This document shows, one piece after another, positions 25,401 to 40,400 of a DNA stretch of 64,000 nucleotides. Position 1 is the first letter of the stretch. The number at the start of each line of letters is the position of its first letter. Origin of the DNA: Lottia gigantea. Lineage: Eukaryota; Mollusca; Gastropoda; Lottiidae. Location: contig NW_008707924.1 of NCBI RefSeq assembly GCF_000327385.1, forward strand, positions 319,119-383,118, given 5' to 3'. Both the position numbers and the translations under genes were made by a program. The notes beneath the pieces were generated by a model that was given only the letters and a program-made list of their open reading frames with translations, had not been told where the DNA came from and did not search any database.

Positions 25401-28400
25401 TCTGGTTGTTATATTCAAGAAGAGACCAAAAGACAGATAAATAGACAGATGCGCCATTTTGGGGGGTTGATTTGAGTCTTGAATATATGTAAATAGTCTT
25501 CAGAAGTACTAGAAATATACGAAAATTGCATAATTCCTTTTCCTATTTCTATAGATGTCTTTTCTATATATGGCAGTGACTCTAGAAACTTATTATGAAC
25601 ACTATTACTGATTGGCTTAGCTAAAACAAATCCCGTTTCTCAGACGAGACTAAGGTATGATTGGTCAAGAAAATAGCGCAACTGTGTATATGTATAAAAT
25701 CTTGAAATTGACTAGGTATTGGACACTCAACAGGAAGATGTTCACGCAATTTTGTTTAAAACCTTTATTGCAATTCATAAAAACTCTTATGACCAATTTG
25801 AGTGAGTATAAATTGAATCGCATCATGTTAATATGCTATAACAAGTTTCATTGCAGAAACATCAGAGAACATCTTTCCCCCTTTTGTTGGAAGCTCCCCC
25901 CCCCCTCCCCTGTTATTTTTTTCCCATCTTATCGCAATGGCTTTTTTTCGAACATCAATATATACATGCATATCAAGTTTCATGAAGATCGGGTAAAAAC
26001 TGTAACCTATATCATGCTAACAAGCCAAATTTGTCGCGTTTTTATTAAGTCAAGGGCAATAACTCCAACACAGATCATCCAATTGATACAAATTTTGAAC
26101 ATAATTGAGATTTCAAAATACATACATGCTTACTAATGTCTAATGAAGATCACATAAAAACTGTAGTCTCTAATGTGCCTAAAAGCCAAATTTGACACGT
26201 TTTTACAAAGTCAAGGGCAATAACTCTAAAACGGATCATTCGATTATTACCATTTTCGATCTTGACCGAGATCTCATCAATATATCATGCATACCAAGTT
26301 TCATCAATATCAAATAAAAACTGTAGTCTCTATCATGCCTACAAGCCAAATTTGAAGGGTTTTTACTAATCAAAGGAAATAAGTTAGATTTGACGCGTTT
26401 TTCTTATGTCAAGGGAAATAATTCCGACACAGTTCATCCAATTGTTATCAATTTCGAACTTGACCGAGATCTCATCAATATATACATGAATACCAAGTTC
26501 CATCAAGCTCGAATACAAACTGTAGCCTCTATCGTGCATACAAGAAATGTGGACGGGCGGACAGGGGCGACGGCAATATACGTCCACATTTCCATGTGGG
26601 CTTATAACAATTATGACTATACTATTCATGAATTGTTTGTTTATTTAACTCCCTTTTATCGCTTTTATATTTTACTTACTTATTGTTTTTCCATTTTAAC
26701 TGACTTTACTTGCAGGGAAAAATAACCAATATTAGCCTATAGACTGGGGGTTCAGAAATGGCTGAATTTTCATATTCCCATTTGTCAAATACGTATTTTG
26801 GAAAGGCTCATAAAAGGAATTTGATCGAAAAGTTATGACAGTGTCGAAGTCTAAGATATTGGATCAGTTTTAAAAGGTGATCTAAACAAATCTGACTTTC
26901 AGTAAAGCTCGGGAAAATACAAATGTATTATATTTTGTATATTTATAATATGTAGATGTATTGTATATGATACAGTATATAGCATCCACTGTTAATACAG
27001 TTCACATTGACAACTAATATCACAACTTATACCCATACTTTTCTCTATTCTTTGATTGTACGTGTAAATGATTGGTCGATACACTTACACGTTTTCTGAT
27101 ATAGGTGCAGCTACAGAGTCTAGGTTTACCCCAATGACGGCTGAGGTTCAACTGAAGACAACAGTTAATTCAGACTCTTGTTGGTGTAGATAATAGCTAA
27201 CTTTGGGCACTTCCAGCTGCTCTGTCTCATAAGACTCCACTTTCTAGTCGCATGGTTTTCTCGGTGCAAGGCCTTGTACACCACGGATATAACAGATACA
27301 TATAGAAATCCACAGCGAACTGCTTTGAGGCAAAATTTTCATAGCAGTACAATCAATAGAGCAACTGACAAACGGAAATGAAAACATCGTATTATCTTTA
27401 AACCGTTTCCTTATCAAAATTCATCGAGGACCACTTTACAATATCTTTTAACAGCACTATCTGGAAGTTTTATTTCACTCTTGGGAAACGTTGGATTACA
27501 CAGCCTTTCTTGCTTTCAATTCAAATAACGTCAAGCTTCAATATATATGCATATGTAATGGTGAATTTTGTTCGTGTAAGTGGTTATCGGATTGTAACTT
27601 GAAAAACATGACCAAATGTGAATATACCTGCGTATATATTCAGCCATTCTCTCACAGGTCTAGCAAATTATTGCGTGCCGTTTCATTTTTTTAATGCGCT
27701 CTATTCTTCACTTTCCCAGTATTCTTGAGAGAATAAATATTCTCCTCAATACACTACCTTTAAAGTGCAGAATATATGGACACATAATTTCAATTTGAAT
27801 GACAAATGATCTGTATATATGACAGTTATAAAATAACAGTATCAATTGATTGATGATGTTAGACCAAAAAACGATTTTCTTTCAACAGAATATAACATTT
27901 ATTTAAGTTGATATAAAAACCAGGCTATTTGTTTCTATTACTGGTAAAATAATGAAGTTAACCTCAATTTTCTAACAACTCATGTTGTAATTTTGTGTAA
28001 GAAATCATCTGTTTTCTATTACAAACACTACTTTATATCCGAGACAAAGGAATTATTGGCCCAATTCCATAACCAAACGATTTACGACTCTCATAACGTG
28101 CAACGTTAAGTGTAGTTCTTGGTTTTGGTATATACAATAAAAAAAACTGTATATTATTTTAGATTTGCAGTATATACCTCAGTAAAATTAGTTTTTCTTA
28201 AATCTTCTTTTTTTTTATGTCAAGTTGAAAATACCGTAGCCCCTGCAGCTAAGCTAAGCTACGTAGGGCCGTTCGATTGTACATGATCGAGTTCCTTAGA
28301 TAATATAATTCTATCTTATTTGGAGGTTGCCGGTTAAGACTCAATAGGTTTAAAAGATATTGATCCTGAAAATCCGCCCTGGTTACCAATAATCCGTCCT

Positions 28401-31400
28401 TTATAATTATTATAACCTGTAATATTTATATATAATTTATATGGAATTCTGTACAGATAAGTCACCTTGTGTTATTAATTATCAATATAGGGGGTCTTTA
28501 TATAATTCAGACCAATAACAGCTTTTATCTACCTTGAAACGTTGTTTATATTAGAAATTAACATTTTTTATAATAAAAACTGTGGAATTTTTATAAAAAT
28601 TGTGTTATGAACAATTATAAACATCTTGAAGGCTGATAAAGAACATTTACTTTACGCCTTCCCTAAAGTGGCAGTTTGTTGAAAAATGTGCTTTTCTTGC
28701 AAACTAACCATACGTCTGAATTCTTGGCATTTCCGTGGCTAACAATACTTCTTTCATATTTCATTTGACTATTTAGGACATATTTAATTCTACATATTGA
28801 AATGTTTAGTCAAAATATCATGATTGATCTTTGAAAATCTAAACTGACAAACATTAGAATATACCAACAGATGGTAAGGTGAGCTGGGACAATGAAGGAA
28901 GGAATGGGAAGATGAGAATAAAAGGAATAATTTGAATAACTAAGAACAACACAATTTATTTTGTTAAGAACAACAACAACCAAGAATAATTTAACATGGA
29001 CTCATGGACGATGGAACGCCAAGTGAAGTAAAGATTTTTAATTTTTTTAGCAAGAAAACAACATAGTGGAATGTATAAGGGTTGTGAGGTAAAATGGTTA
29101 GACATAATGAAAATATATTTAAATCACACTCAGTTTCAAAAATGATAAATTATTTCACTTTTTAAATGTAAAGACATTTTTGCACTTAAAAACTCTCTAG
29201 AAATCTTATCAAAACAGATTGGGTGAAATCTAGCATAACAAGATGGAAAGGTAGTTTGAAGTTTTGATAAGTAAGAATAGCCTAATAATTTATTAAAGCT
29301 GAAGAAAGGTTATCAAACACTAAACTCAACTTTAGTAACGAAACTCCTAAACAGGTAAGAAGGGTATATTTCTGGATAATCCATTCTGACTTCTCCCCAT
29401 TTAGCGATGCAGATAGGATTTGGTGATGAAAACAGTAAAGGAGTTGATTCAAGTACTGTCGAAGTTACATTTCTTTCAACCAAGGTGAAATTTATAGAGA
29501 CGTAAAACTCTATCTCGGTTCCATACAAACAATATCTGGAAGTGTGGGTATAACAAACTGAGCGACTCTTGATTCCAAAGCTATATATATGCCATTTCAT
29601 GAGAAAAGTAGATGATATGGTTTCAGACTTGGTTTACAATCAGTGTTCTTCTGGCTCTATTTACCTCTACAATGATTAGGCAAACCGTTCAGAAGGATAA
29701 TATCTCAACCAAGAGAATACAAAACCATAAATCTATTTGATATACCTCTATATATGTAGTCTCTAAATATCACAAGGTAGCGTTACCACTGTATTTACAT
29801 GATTGGTTGTAGAGTTGAATGGTCAATTTGAAATATTGACATTTTGACATGATATGAACATGGTCCAGACATCTAATTCATTACTACCCCGAGACAATTT
29901 GACTAGTGATAAATTAACTAACACGAACGTCACGACCATCAGACCATTGTCTACTACAGATCAAGATTCCTAATCAGATGTATTTTTGTTACAAACTTTA
30001 CCATCAACACCATGAAACCAATATGCATCTCTTGCAAGTACCGTTTTGTTTCAGATCACTTCTGTTGACCACTTTCTGTCTATTATCGTAGTGACATAAT
30101 TTTTTTACACATCATTAATGTCTTCAAGATTCTGCCTAAAATTCTGACAAATTAGCTACGAATATTTCTGTATACAATGTGGCTGTGTAAGCCCGAATGT
30201 TGCCATTAATTAGACCAATCAGCGTCAATCAACCTGAATACAAACTCAGGTTGGTGAAAGGAAACAATCTATTGGTTCTGATATTTCGTAACAGTGTTTT
30301 ACAACCTGAATTAGTTCGTATTTCAATTTCCGGTTAATATAATCTTCAGTTAGTCCGAAACTAGGTCTTAACTATTGTCTTTTTCTTTTAAGGGATCGGC
30401 GTCATTATTTATCATACAGCACATCGATGTTGGCTACGTTTTTGCTTCGCACAAAGTTTATACAAACCACTTCTTAGTCTTTTGATTTACTCAATGCCGA
30501 GACTATCCGAGAATGGTGTTAGCTTGCCTTAGGCGTAATAAATGAATAAATAAATCTAAATTTAACATGGGTGTCAGAGCAATAAAAATACAGGCATGGT
30601 GGATGTTTTCTGGTGCATAGCTTTTCCTGTAACTACCTGTACACTTCTGGTGTTATGTATTTTTGTGCTAACAACTAATACCCTATAGACATGCCAGGCT
30701 GAGAAAGCTGACGTTGGATAAGAACTACATCAAACCTAAAGCAACTACAACTGATAGGTCATGTTACTAGAAATGGTTCATGTACTATACATCAGATCGA
30801 AGCAACTTTTCACTCTCGTCTCAGTGGAGTACATGAATTAATGTAACGAGACTCTCTGTGGGTTTCCCAAGATAAATGTTAATAAAGATGTAAAAAGTCG
30901 ATTGCACAATAGTGATAAATTAGTTGAAGATTGATAAGCCGCCCCAGATTAGCATCGTCGCTTTTTCTTCCGCTTATAAAGCTCCTGTAATTAATTAGAC
31001 AGTATTATCTTCTTTCAAAACTGATGGCATTGAGAGACGGATGATAAAAAAATTTCATAAGAAAATGTTCACTTCTGGCTTCCTGGTATCTGGTAAAATT
31101 GATGGATATAAAAAGTTCCTAAGGACAAGGTAGTTACTTAAAGGTAAAGATATGCTGAATCAATTCTAAATCTTGTTATAAGCTATTTTCAGTTCTCCAA
31201 AATATCTTCTTTTTTTTCAAAGGAAACGTATATAATGTATGACATCAGCCCAATTAGCCCAGAATTTACTTTAATTGGGTCTGATATCAAAAAAGAGGAA
31301 TCAACTTGTCCAAGCTGCAATATTTATTTGAGTCATCTATCTAAACTGTTATGAAGAAGTACAACAGTAATATTATAACTTCATTTAAAAATCCCTCTTA

Positions 31401-34400
31401 AAGGGATAGAAAATTTTTCTTTTGACTCATTAATTATTGAATTAAATTGTAATAATTTAGTCAAATAGTTTTCTTCATAAACAAGTATTTGGAACATACT
31501 TGGAGAATAGCTTCTCGTTGTGTAACTAATAAATAATAATAATAATAATAATACTTTATTTATATAGCGCAAATATCCACGGTAAAACAAAAGTAAAACA
31601 AGTGATCAATTGCGCTTGATACAAAAATGAGAAAATACAAATATTAGATAAAACATAAAATATTGCACAATACCACAAAAAGATCAGTTAAAAGCTTGTC
31701 TAAAAGATGGGTTTTGAGATAGTTGATAACATTTTCTGACAGCTATTGGTAGTGAATTACATAAAGCAGGGGCTCTTATTTCGAAGGACCTATCGGCGGT
31801 CCTGACACCAAAACCACGAACACCCTTCCTTTTGCACTCAAATCGTTCCATAGAACGTAGGATTTGCCTGGCACATGCCACTCAATATAGGAAGACATAT
31901 ATGACGGTGCTAGATCGTGTAGTGATTTAAATTGTAACAGCAAAATTTTGTATTCAATCCGATACTCTATCGGCAACCAATGTAGATCATAAAGCACAGG
32001 AGTGATATGTTTAGAGACTTTGGTTCATCAAGGGTATCTCACCACTGACACTGTGCAGTATATGTGAGACATATTGTGCAAGAAACCAACATTATGAACT
32101 TTCCAGTGTAAGATATTTAACACTTTTAGTTTTATATTTATAAGGTCGATTTAATCCCGGTTTTAGGAAAGTAAATAAAAACTTATTTTAGATTTATTCC
32201 CAGGAATAAAGACAGGAATCTATAGAATTGTTGAAGCCTGACATTTTATTACCATTTGTATCAAAAAAATACTTTTCAAGAGCTGTATAAATTGTGAGTG
32301 ATATTTAGCTGTAGAACGGATTTTCAATTTGAAGATCTTGGATTCATAATTAACATTTCATTTTAGAAAAATACACAAAACATTGACATTAATATGTCCA
32401 TCCATAGGACAGCGATATTCGCGTCTATAAGCTACAAGTACTTGAAAACAACAAGCACAGGGTAATATCAGGTTTTCATTCAGGAATAAAGATTAATGAA
32501 AGCTTTTTATGGAGCAAGTAAGTTGCACTCTAATTGAAAGTATCTCAAAATATGATAAAATAGTATTCGTATCATCTAAGACTTACATTGATCTCACGCA
32601 GTGAATGGTTTAATTTCGACTAAGTATCCATATTTTAGCGAATATTCTCCAATATATACTGAACAGATAAAGAAACGTCTCATTTTTAGATTATTTGGAC
32701 AAAGTCGTGCACGATCAAAATTGTTAGTTTTCTTAATAAATATGATTGACTTTAAAAGGCCAGTTTATGACATTCAACTGTTAATATCGGTTGTGTTCGA
32801 TTTAAGTTGTGAACCTTAGGAACTGTCAGATGTCCGTGGGAGCAAGTTGTAAGTGATGCGGAGGAAAATCCAAATGCACGTGCAACACTTACCAGAGTTC
32901 TGTATAAAAACAAACTGACGCTTACTGAGAATTCAGTTGCTGTGAAGACAGCGAGCTCGTGGCACGTCTAATCTCCCAACAACGTGAACAAGACATTGGA
33001 CGATTAAATGCTGAGTCATTACCAACAGTACTGATGACCATCCACGTAGTGGCCGTCCCCGAGTCACAACACCAAGACAAGATCGTTATATCCTGCGGCA
33101 ACATCTGCATGACAGATTAATCACAATGGCACATACAACTCGTGAGACCATTGGTCACCAACAGCAACTCATCAGTGCTACCGTTCCCATAACCTGACTT
33201 GTCGCCGTCGAAACAGGGGTCCAGTGCTAACTCCTTATCATCGTCATCAACGTCTTGCGTGGGCCACCAACGACAAGTTTGGCGGCATTTCCACCGCAGA
33301 TGGTAGAGAACGAGTTTGGCGAAGAAGAGGTGATCGTTTTACAGAACAGTGTGTGGTTGAAAGAGACCCATCAGGACCAAGCATTATGGTATGGGGTGAA
33401 TCGGCATCAACATGAATTTGGACCTGTTGCCTCCCAGAATATCGGCCAGGCAGAGGTTATGGAGTCACAGTCGCCCGTTACATCGACCAGGGGGTTCTCA
33501 GACCCAACGTACCGTCGAAACCACACCCTCCAGCATGACAACGACTGCCGTAGCAACCAGGACCTTCACAATTGTGGGATGACATCCAAAGACAACTAAA
33601 CCAGATCCAACCGCTTCCAAGAAATGCAGCAGAACTCCTAAGCAGCTTTCCTAAGAGTATGGGCGCAGACTCCACTGGTGTCTGTAAATCATTTGAGCCA
33701 CTACATGTACAGAAGATGCCGGGCCGCTATCAACGCACAAGATGGACACACTAGATACTGACTTTCAGTAAAGGTAACGTTATCAGAACCTTGATATATC
33801 ATAGCAATAACTTGAAAGATACTCAAACAATCCTTTGTGCCAAATGTGGTTGTTTTCTGACAATTATCTATTATTTTATTGAAATTTGAGAAAACAACTC
33901 ACTATTTTCTGTGCTATGCGACGCTTCTTTATCTGTTAAATATAGTACAAATCTTAGGATACGTCTGTAAGTACAATCCCATGTTACACAAGACTAGTGT
34001 CATTCGTGGAATGTCGCCTAAATACGTATTTTCAAGAATAAAAATAAGGAAAAAACTGCTCCTGTAATTCCAAGTTAGAACATCTGGTAAATTCAGGCTG
34101 CAATGAACAGTTGTAGTTAGATATCATACGGTGTATAATAATGTTTAAAATTAGCACCAAGATAAGATTTTATCTACAGTCAAAATAACAGCTATAGACA
34201 TAAATAGTTAGCCTTTCTGATAAATACATATAATTACAACAGTTTATAGCTGCAGTGTTAACTTCACATTTATATTGATATACTGTTCGATTTGAAATCT
34301 ACATTTAGTTTGGGAATTGTTTTGAATAAAGGAAGATCTAGAAACATCACAGTTACATGTACATCTCCCTTATTTACAAATGCTACAAAATGTGTAACTT

Positions 34401-37400
34401 AACTAAATCTAGGACTGAATGGTTTATCGCAGTTTCTACGTAGAAGGTTTTAAAGTGAGTGAAAGAAAGATTTAAAGTGAGTGAAAGGCTGATGCCTATA
34501 TTTTACACCTCTAGTGATCTTATTTACAATATTTACATGAACAATTTTCATGCTAACTGAAATTTTAAGGTGTGTTTACACTTTGACCCCCGAAAACCTG
34601 GCTGGTATGATATCCTGTGTCCCCCTCAAAAATGGTCAAGCTTGGTTGAGAAGAGTGTCTGTATTGGACGTAAAATTGACACAATTTGGCACCCGAGAAC
34701 ATCAAAAAGTGCCGAAATTTTCTATTCAATTTATGGTCGAGTGACAGGAAGACCATTCGTACGTTTTGGGACCCATCTCCACTCACAGAAGCGTCGTTAC
34801 GAACGAGGCCAAGGGGCACACGTAGCGAATATTATCGTTCGCATATTTTCGTCGATCATATCATGTGATCAGTACAAATGGTGGACCTACTGCCCCCCTC
34901 CCCCGCGCGAGAGAGAGAGACAGGGAGAGAGATGGTGTGAACAATCTGTTAAAATAATTGAAGTGATTAATGTAGAGTAAACGTTGGTTGACCTGATTCA
35001 ATATAATTAAATTTCTCTCATCACCTAGTCAAAGTCTTTACACCCTAATTACCTTTTCTTAATGACTTAATGAATTTAATTATTACAGGTATGCCGGGTA
35101 ACAAACATTTAACATGAGTGGAATAGTTTCATTGTGTGACGAGAATTGAACGAAGAAGCTGTTACATTTGTTTGAAAGAACAACTTTCTTCCATCAATCA
35201 TTATTCCGTGGATTGTTTCCTCACAGTGGCGGCGCTAGTGGGAGTAATGGTTTGTACCCGCCATGGTGTACTTCAAATCAGTCGAAAAACGGGGTGTCCA
35301 TGTTCAGTAGTTTTATTGATTTTTTTTATTAACTGCTTTTATCGCAATGTAATATTATTTTCAATAAATGATAAAGCTTAGCCTTCAGTACCAGATTTAA
35401 CCAAGCTTCCACCAATATCTTATATGCTTTTGATTGAAAGTTTCAATTGTTATTTAAGTTAAATCCTCGAAAGCTCTACACAACATACTCACTGCAATAA
35501 CCAATTGAGATGCACTATTAAGAAAATATAGTTCTTTTCTTCTCTGATTTCAAACTAAACGTGTCGCTATTTCAGTGAGTTAACATAAAAACGTGATGAA
35601 AACAATTGTGTTGTCACGAGAAATAGTACCATTTTACTGTTAAACATGTAGATCGAAAATTCCTCCCAAGTTCCGGAGGATGTCAAATACATAACCATGA
35701 ATTGTATATAACACACTAAAACATCTAAACTAAGCAATCTCTAAAACAATATTATTTTCTTTCTCTTGTTGCTTAATTATGTAACTTTCAATGGACCATT
35801 CAGTACACTGAATCTACATAAAGGTACTTTAAAAAAGTCAAGTAAGGAAATTGTGGAAAATTATAACCACCATGGTATATCAATCGTGGATCTGACTTCA
35901 TGATAAGATTGGTAGTAGTAAGTACTTATCAATTTACTAACAAGGATGGTGCGGATTTAGCCTATAGTCATCACCACCCCGAGGTATAAGAGTACTAAAC
36001 TAGTTCAAAACACATTTCTGGTTCACATCGGACCTGGCGAATTGAAGTGAGTCATATTTTAACCAAAATCTTAACTGCCTTCTCAAATATACTACTATAT
36101 ACTTCTAGACCCTGAACTAGAACTACCAAAGTATATAAGCAATGTACACTTTTCCATTCAACAATCAATGCCTTTTTATGTTCTTTTTAAGTCGCTCTTT
36201 CTATTCAGATATATGATGGAAGGCAGGTTTGTCGGCTGAGCCTATATTCACCCCCTAAGCCTATAGTTGGAAGTTAATTACATCTGAAGAACGACTTATT
36301 ATCTTCGACAGCATGAAAATAACATAACAAATAATGGGCTCAGTATATTCTATAATAAAAATGGATTACAAGATGTGCTACAATACTGAGAATAAGCGAT
36401 GATTCAAAATTATTATTTCTGTGTTTAGAATAGGGCAGTGATCCTTTAATTAATGGGAAAGAAGTTGACAAACCGTATCCGACAATTTTATGCCTTGTAT
36501 AGAAGGGTAATGGTATTGGGGTAATAAATGCTGATGACAGACATTGATTTCATTAACTTATCATGGGAGGTGACATCAACTGACAAGTGATATTCAATCT
36601 ATTCTTGACACTCCTTATTTAGATTGCTATATTTACCTTGATGATATAATCAGAATACATCTCTTTGAAAACAATACACTCAGACTGAGGGCTCAAAATA
36701 CCAAATATTTTGTAGTATAATCATGAATCATGACATCGTCCATCACAGAATCCATTTCGCAGGGTGGCTTCAGGTTTTTCGTAATGATGATCACAGCCAT
36801 GTTCACCAGAAACACAGCATTTTGATCTATATAGAACGACCAACTGGGTTAAGGTAGTTGTGACAGGCAACACCGAGAGATCGGATTTGAAGTTTGAACG
36901 TCCATATCTGGAGTTACGAAAGTATATTTTAAAACTTAGATTCAATTCTATTACCGTATTTTATGATAATCTTTTTATAAAGTAGTTTATAATTATTGAA
37001 GAGTTGTTACATACAAGCCTTGATAGGCCTTGTTATGGAATGATTCACAAAGATTACTCTGAGTACTTAGCAATACTTTATAACTGTTCAGGTATGCCTT
37101 AATAACAATGACCTGGATCTAGAAATAGAATACTGAATCTGGGCTTATAATCAATTCAACAATTCTACATTAAAATAATATCAAGCGGACTTGAAAATCA
37201 TCTTGTGTATTTCTTTTCAAAGAAATGTTTAGTATAAGTAGCATTTAATTCTCTTACAGAATGAGTTTGACATTTGAATTTTTAAATATTATTGATAATG
37301 TGTACCGTCAATTTCCGCCTCACCACTTGTCAAAATATATATTAAGACGAAATACAAGGTAACTGTTCTGAATATAAACATTGATTTGATAAATATTTTG

Positions 37401-40400
37401 AGATGATCAGTATATAAAAGCTATTTCAATCGATGAGAAAGCATGTTTTACACCACTAGAGAAAGTACCACTAACATATTTATAGAAAAACTGTCTATTT
37501 TGAGTGAAAATGTAGGACAGAGGCAGGCCCAGTTAATCGATTATTGAATGGTATTGAAAGAGCAAGAAATAGTTCAGTTTGCAATTTGTTCGACACGGTA
37601 TAGGGATAAAGTTTCAATGAAGGGGTCGGTGTTTTCACTTTTACGAAGCGTTATTGAAAATAAAATATTTATGCCTTAAAATATGCATTTTTATGAGATG
37701 ATGTTATAATTTCACATACAAAAAGTAGTATATGGGAAAAACGGTTATGTGGAATGAGTTACCACCGCCATTAACTCAGAAAAAAATCCCAACCATTTAC
37801 GTCCATTTAACACAAATATATTAGTGAAATATTGCATTCATAAATTCCACGAAAGTTGTCTAATGTTGTCATGATTCAATGTTGAGGTATTTTTTTCTAC
37901 AATATCATATATCATAACAAGTCTTCTATAAAGAGAAAGTTAGAGACAGATTCATGCCAGTAGGTAGGTTTCAGGTAAACCTTTGTAAATTAAAGCTTCC
38001 ACAGATAACGTTAGAATAAAAAAGATAATCTAAAATTTGTAGAGGCGTTGAACATTGCATAAACTGCCTCGGAAGGAATTTTGTCACAGCAATACTTGGT
38101 ATACATTAAATTCAATATTTCCTGATACTATTGGTATTGTTTCTTTTCAGATCAATTGACGCTGTGTGAGTGTGGGTGACTAAAAACTTTGGAAAGTAGA
38201 ACTAAAGACACTACCTTTTTGTACTCTTTGGAGGCAGAGACGGGTTTTTTTTCCATTGCAAAGACTGCCGATTGTTATTCATTATTTTCCAAGTTTCACT
38301 GCTGTGGTATAACTCGGAGACAGCCTGCGAACTTTTGGTCATTAGTATTGGTTCATTGGTGACAGAGGACGGAAATACCATATTGCAATTGACTTCACCC
38401 ACTATTTATAACAGGCTTTACAAATTGGCTCCTCACATAAGAGGATTAATGTTTAAACTATAATCATTTGATTAAAATAGAACATAAAAAAAAACACTTA
38501 TGGTCTGAGCTAAATATCAATGACCGTAAATTAACTTGTAAGCCAGCCAACTAATGCACATACTATGCATATGATAGAATGTAAATAAAGAAAAGTGCCA
38601 CTCTAATACGAGCCAAGAAAATACCAGAGAAATTGACAGAATGAACCAGCAAGCTTGAAAAATTCAAATCATTTCTGTTGCATAATCTTCCAACAAAAGC
38701 TTCGTGGTTTGGTTAGAATTTTTGAATACGATATAAATAGAAACAACTCAAAGTAACAATACAATTTTTCTCTGCAATTAGGAATGTTTAATGCATCTAC
38801 AAAAGCAACATTAGAGGTTGATTAACACAACAGTTATTTATGGTTTCAAAAATATAAGAACGACCAATGTGTCTTACATTAACAATGCTATTTTATTACC
38901 AGAGTATATCTGAATAGTTGAAGGCCCTGATACATGAATTCATTGATATACCCTGAGTAACTGTAAAATATTGACACAGACTCACATCATCATTATGCCT
39001 ACAAACAATGACAATAAACAAGACAAACTCAAACTGAAAGCCTAAATGTCACGAGGGTGTATGATACTATAATAAAAAGATATATCATACAGTATTTATA
39101 TATAATATTCTGTTAGAACTGTTGATATAATTTGTATCATCTGTTTCACTTGTTAACGCCTTCAGTAATTATTATTAACCTGCAGAATAATAGACCCGTA
39201 TATAATTTCGATGTTGCATTAAATAATTCTCAGGCATTGTATCCCTTTCAATATATTTCATTTAAACCAATGCCGAAGATTTGAATAAGGGGGCAGTTAT
39301 AGCCATTGCATCATTTGCATCACAACTAAATCTACCTTGCTATTTTTTTTTATAACAATTGTGAAATATTCATGACGTTAATTGTCCGTATTGGTTGAAC
39401 CAACATTTTAAAGACATTGGCATGCGTCGCCATTGTGTTTGGCGACTAAATTTAAATCGTGACAATACTGCTCCAAAGACATACATGTACATTAAGTTGA
39501 TGAACCTCGCAACATGTTATACCCGTATTGCTTCTGTTTGATCTTATTTTTTCCGTGATTAAAATGAATCATTTTACATGGAATTTGGTAAAGGATAAGA
39601 TAAGAGTAATAGAGTAACTCAAGTCGATACTTTGTGTGAATCAGAAGGGGGTCGACAAACTGTATCTGGTTAACTGTAAACAGTCTGAGATAAGAATGGC
39701 ATTAGAACATTAGGTTGAGTAAACTTCTGTTTTCTTTACCTAAACATAAAAACAACAAACTCCAAGGCAGAAACTAGCCACATATGTTGTATATGTATAG
39801 TTGATCACTAGGATCTCGTTTTCATGGAGATTTCCATCTACGAGGATAAGAATAGTAGCATATTCATTTCGATTCTCTCCACAAAGATAGAAACAAAGTC
39901 ACGCCTACTACAACGGTTATAATGTGCTATCAAGCGGATCTCGCCTTCAAGAAGATTGTTTGTAATCTACGAAAATATATATCTCAGAAGGGAAAGCAGC
40001 AATTTACGACTTCTCGTTTTCATTATACAAAAGTCAACAAAGTTAGAAAGGGACATCATGTCAAAGTAGCTTCTACTATTGTGTTCATATTTCTTTCTGG
40101 AACATGTCAATTAGTCTTAACTATGTGCTTAAAGTATCAATTTGTTCAATTTCTGGCCTCTCGATGACGCTGTCTCAAAAAGCTATAAACATGTTCTAGG
40201 TACAGCACACATTGCACATTTATGAAGCACCTGATGCCACTCTGTCGATTTCTTTTGTTGAGTTAATTTTCTAGAAGGAATGGTACATCTGTTCAACGGC
40301 CATTACCTTGTCAACTATAGAGCTGTGTTTGAAGGAAGAAATGTATTTATGTTAATTTACAGAGGTGTAAAAGGCAACCGTGTATATATCTGCTGTTTTT

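Noticed and set aside
25657-26136. 159-codon open frame on the plus strand
   Set aside because: Spans the end of a MITE and the start of the hairpin-ended repeat; no domain and no coding character.
34570-34980. 136-codon plus-strand frame as a gene
   Set aside because: No domain, overlapped by a similar frame on the other strand, runs into a GA microsatellite; kept only as an unexplained segment.
36721-36945. Cys/His-containing 74-codon minus-strand frame as a lost exon or small gene
   Set aside because: No recognisable domain, no fitting splice sites, and not needed by either gene.
38211-38463. Overlapping 63-codon frames on both strands
   Set aside because: No domain, no splice or start context, typical of chance frames.
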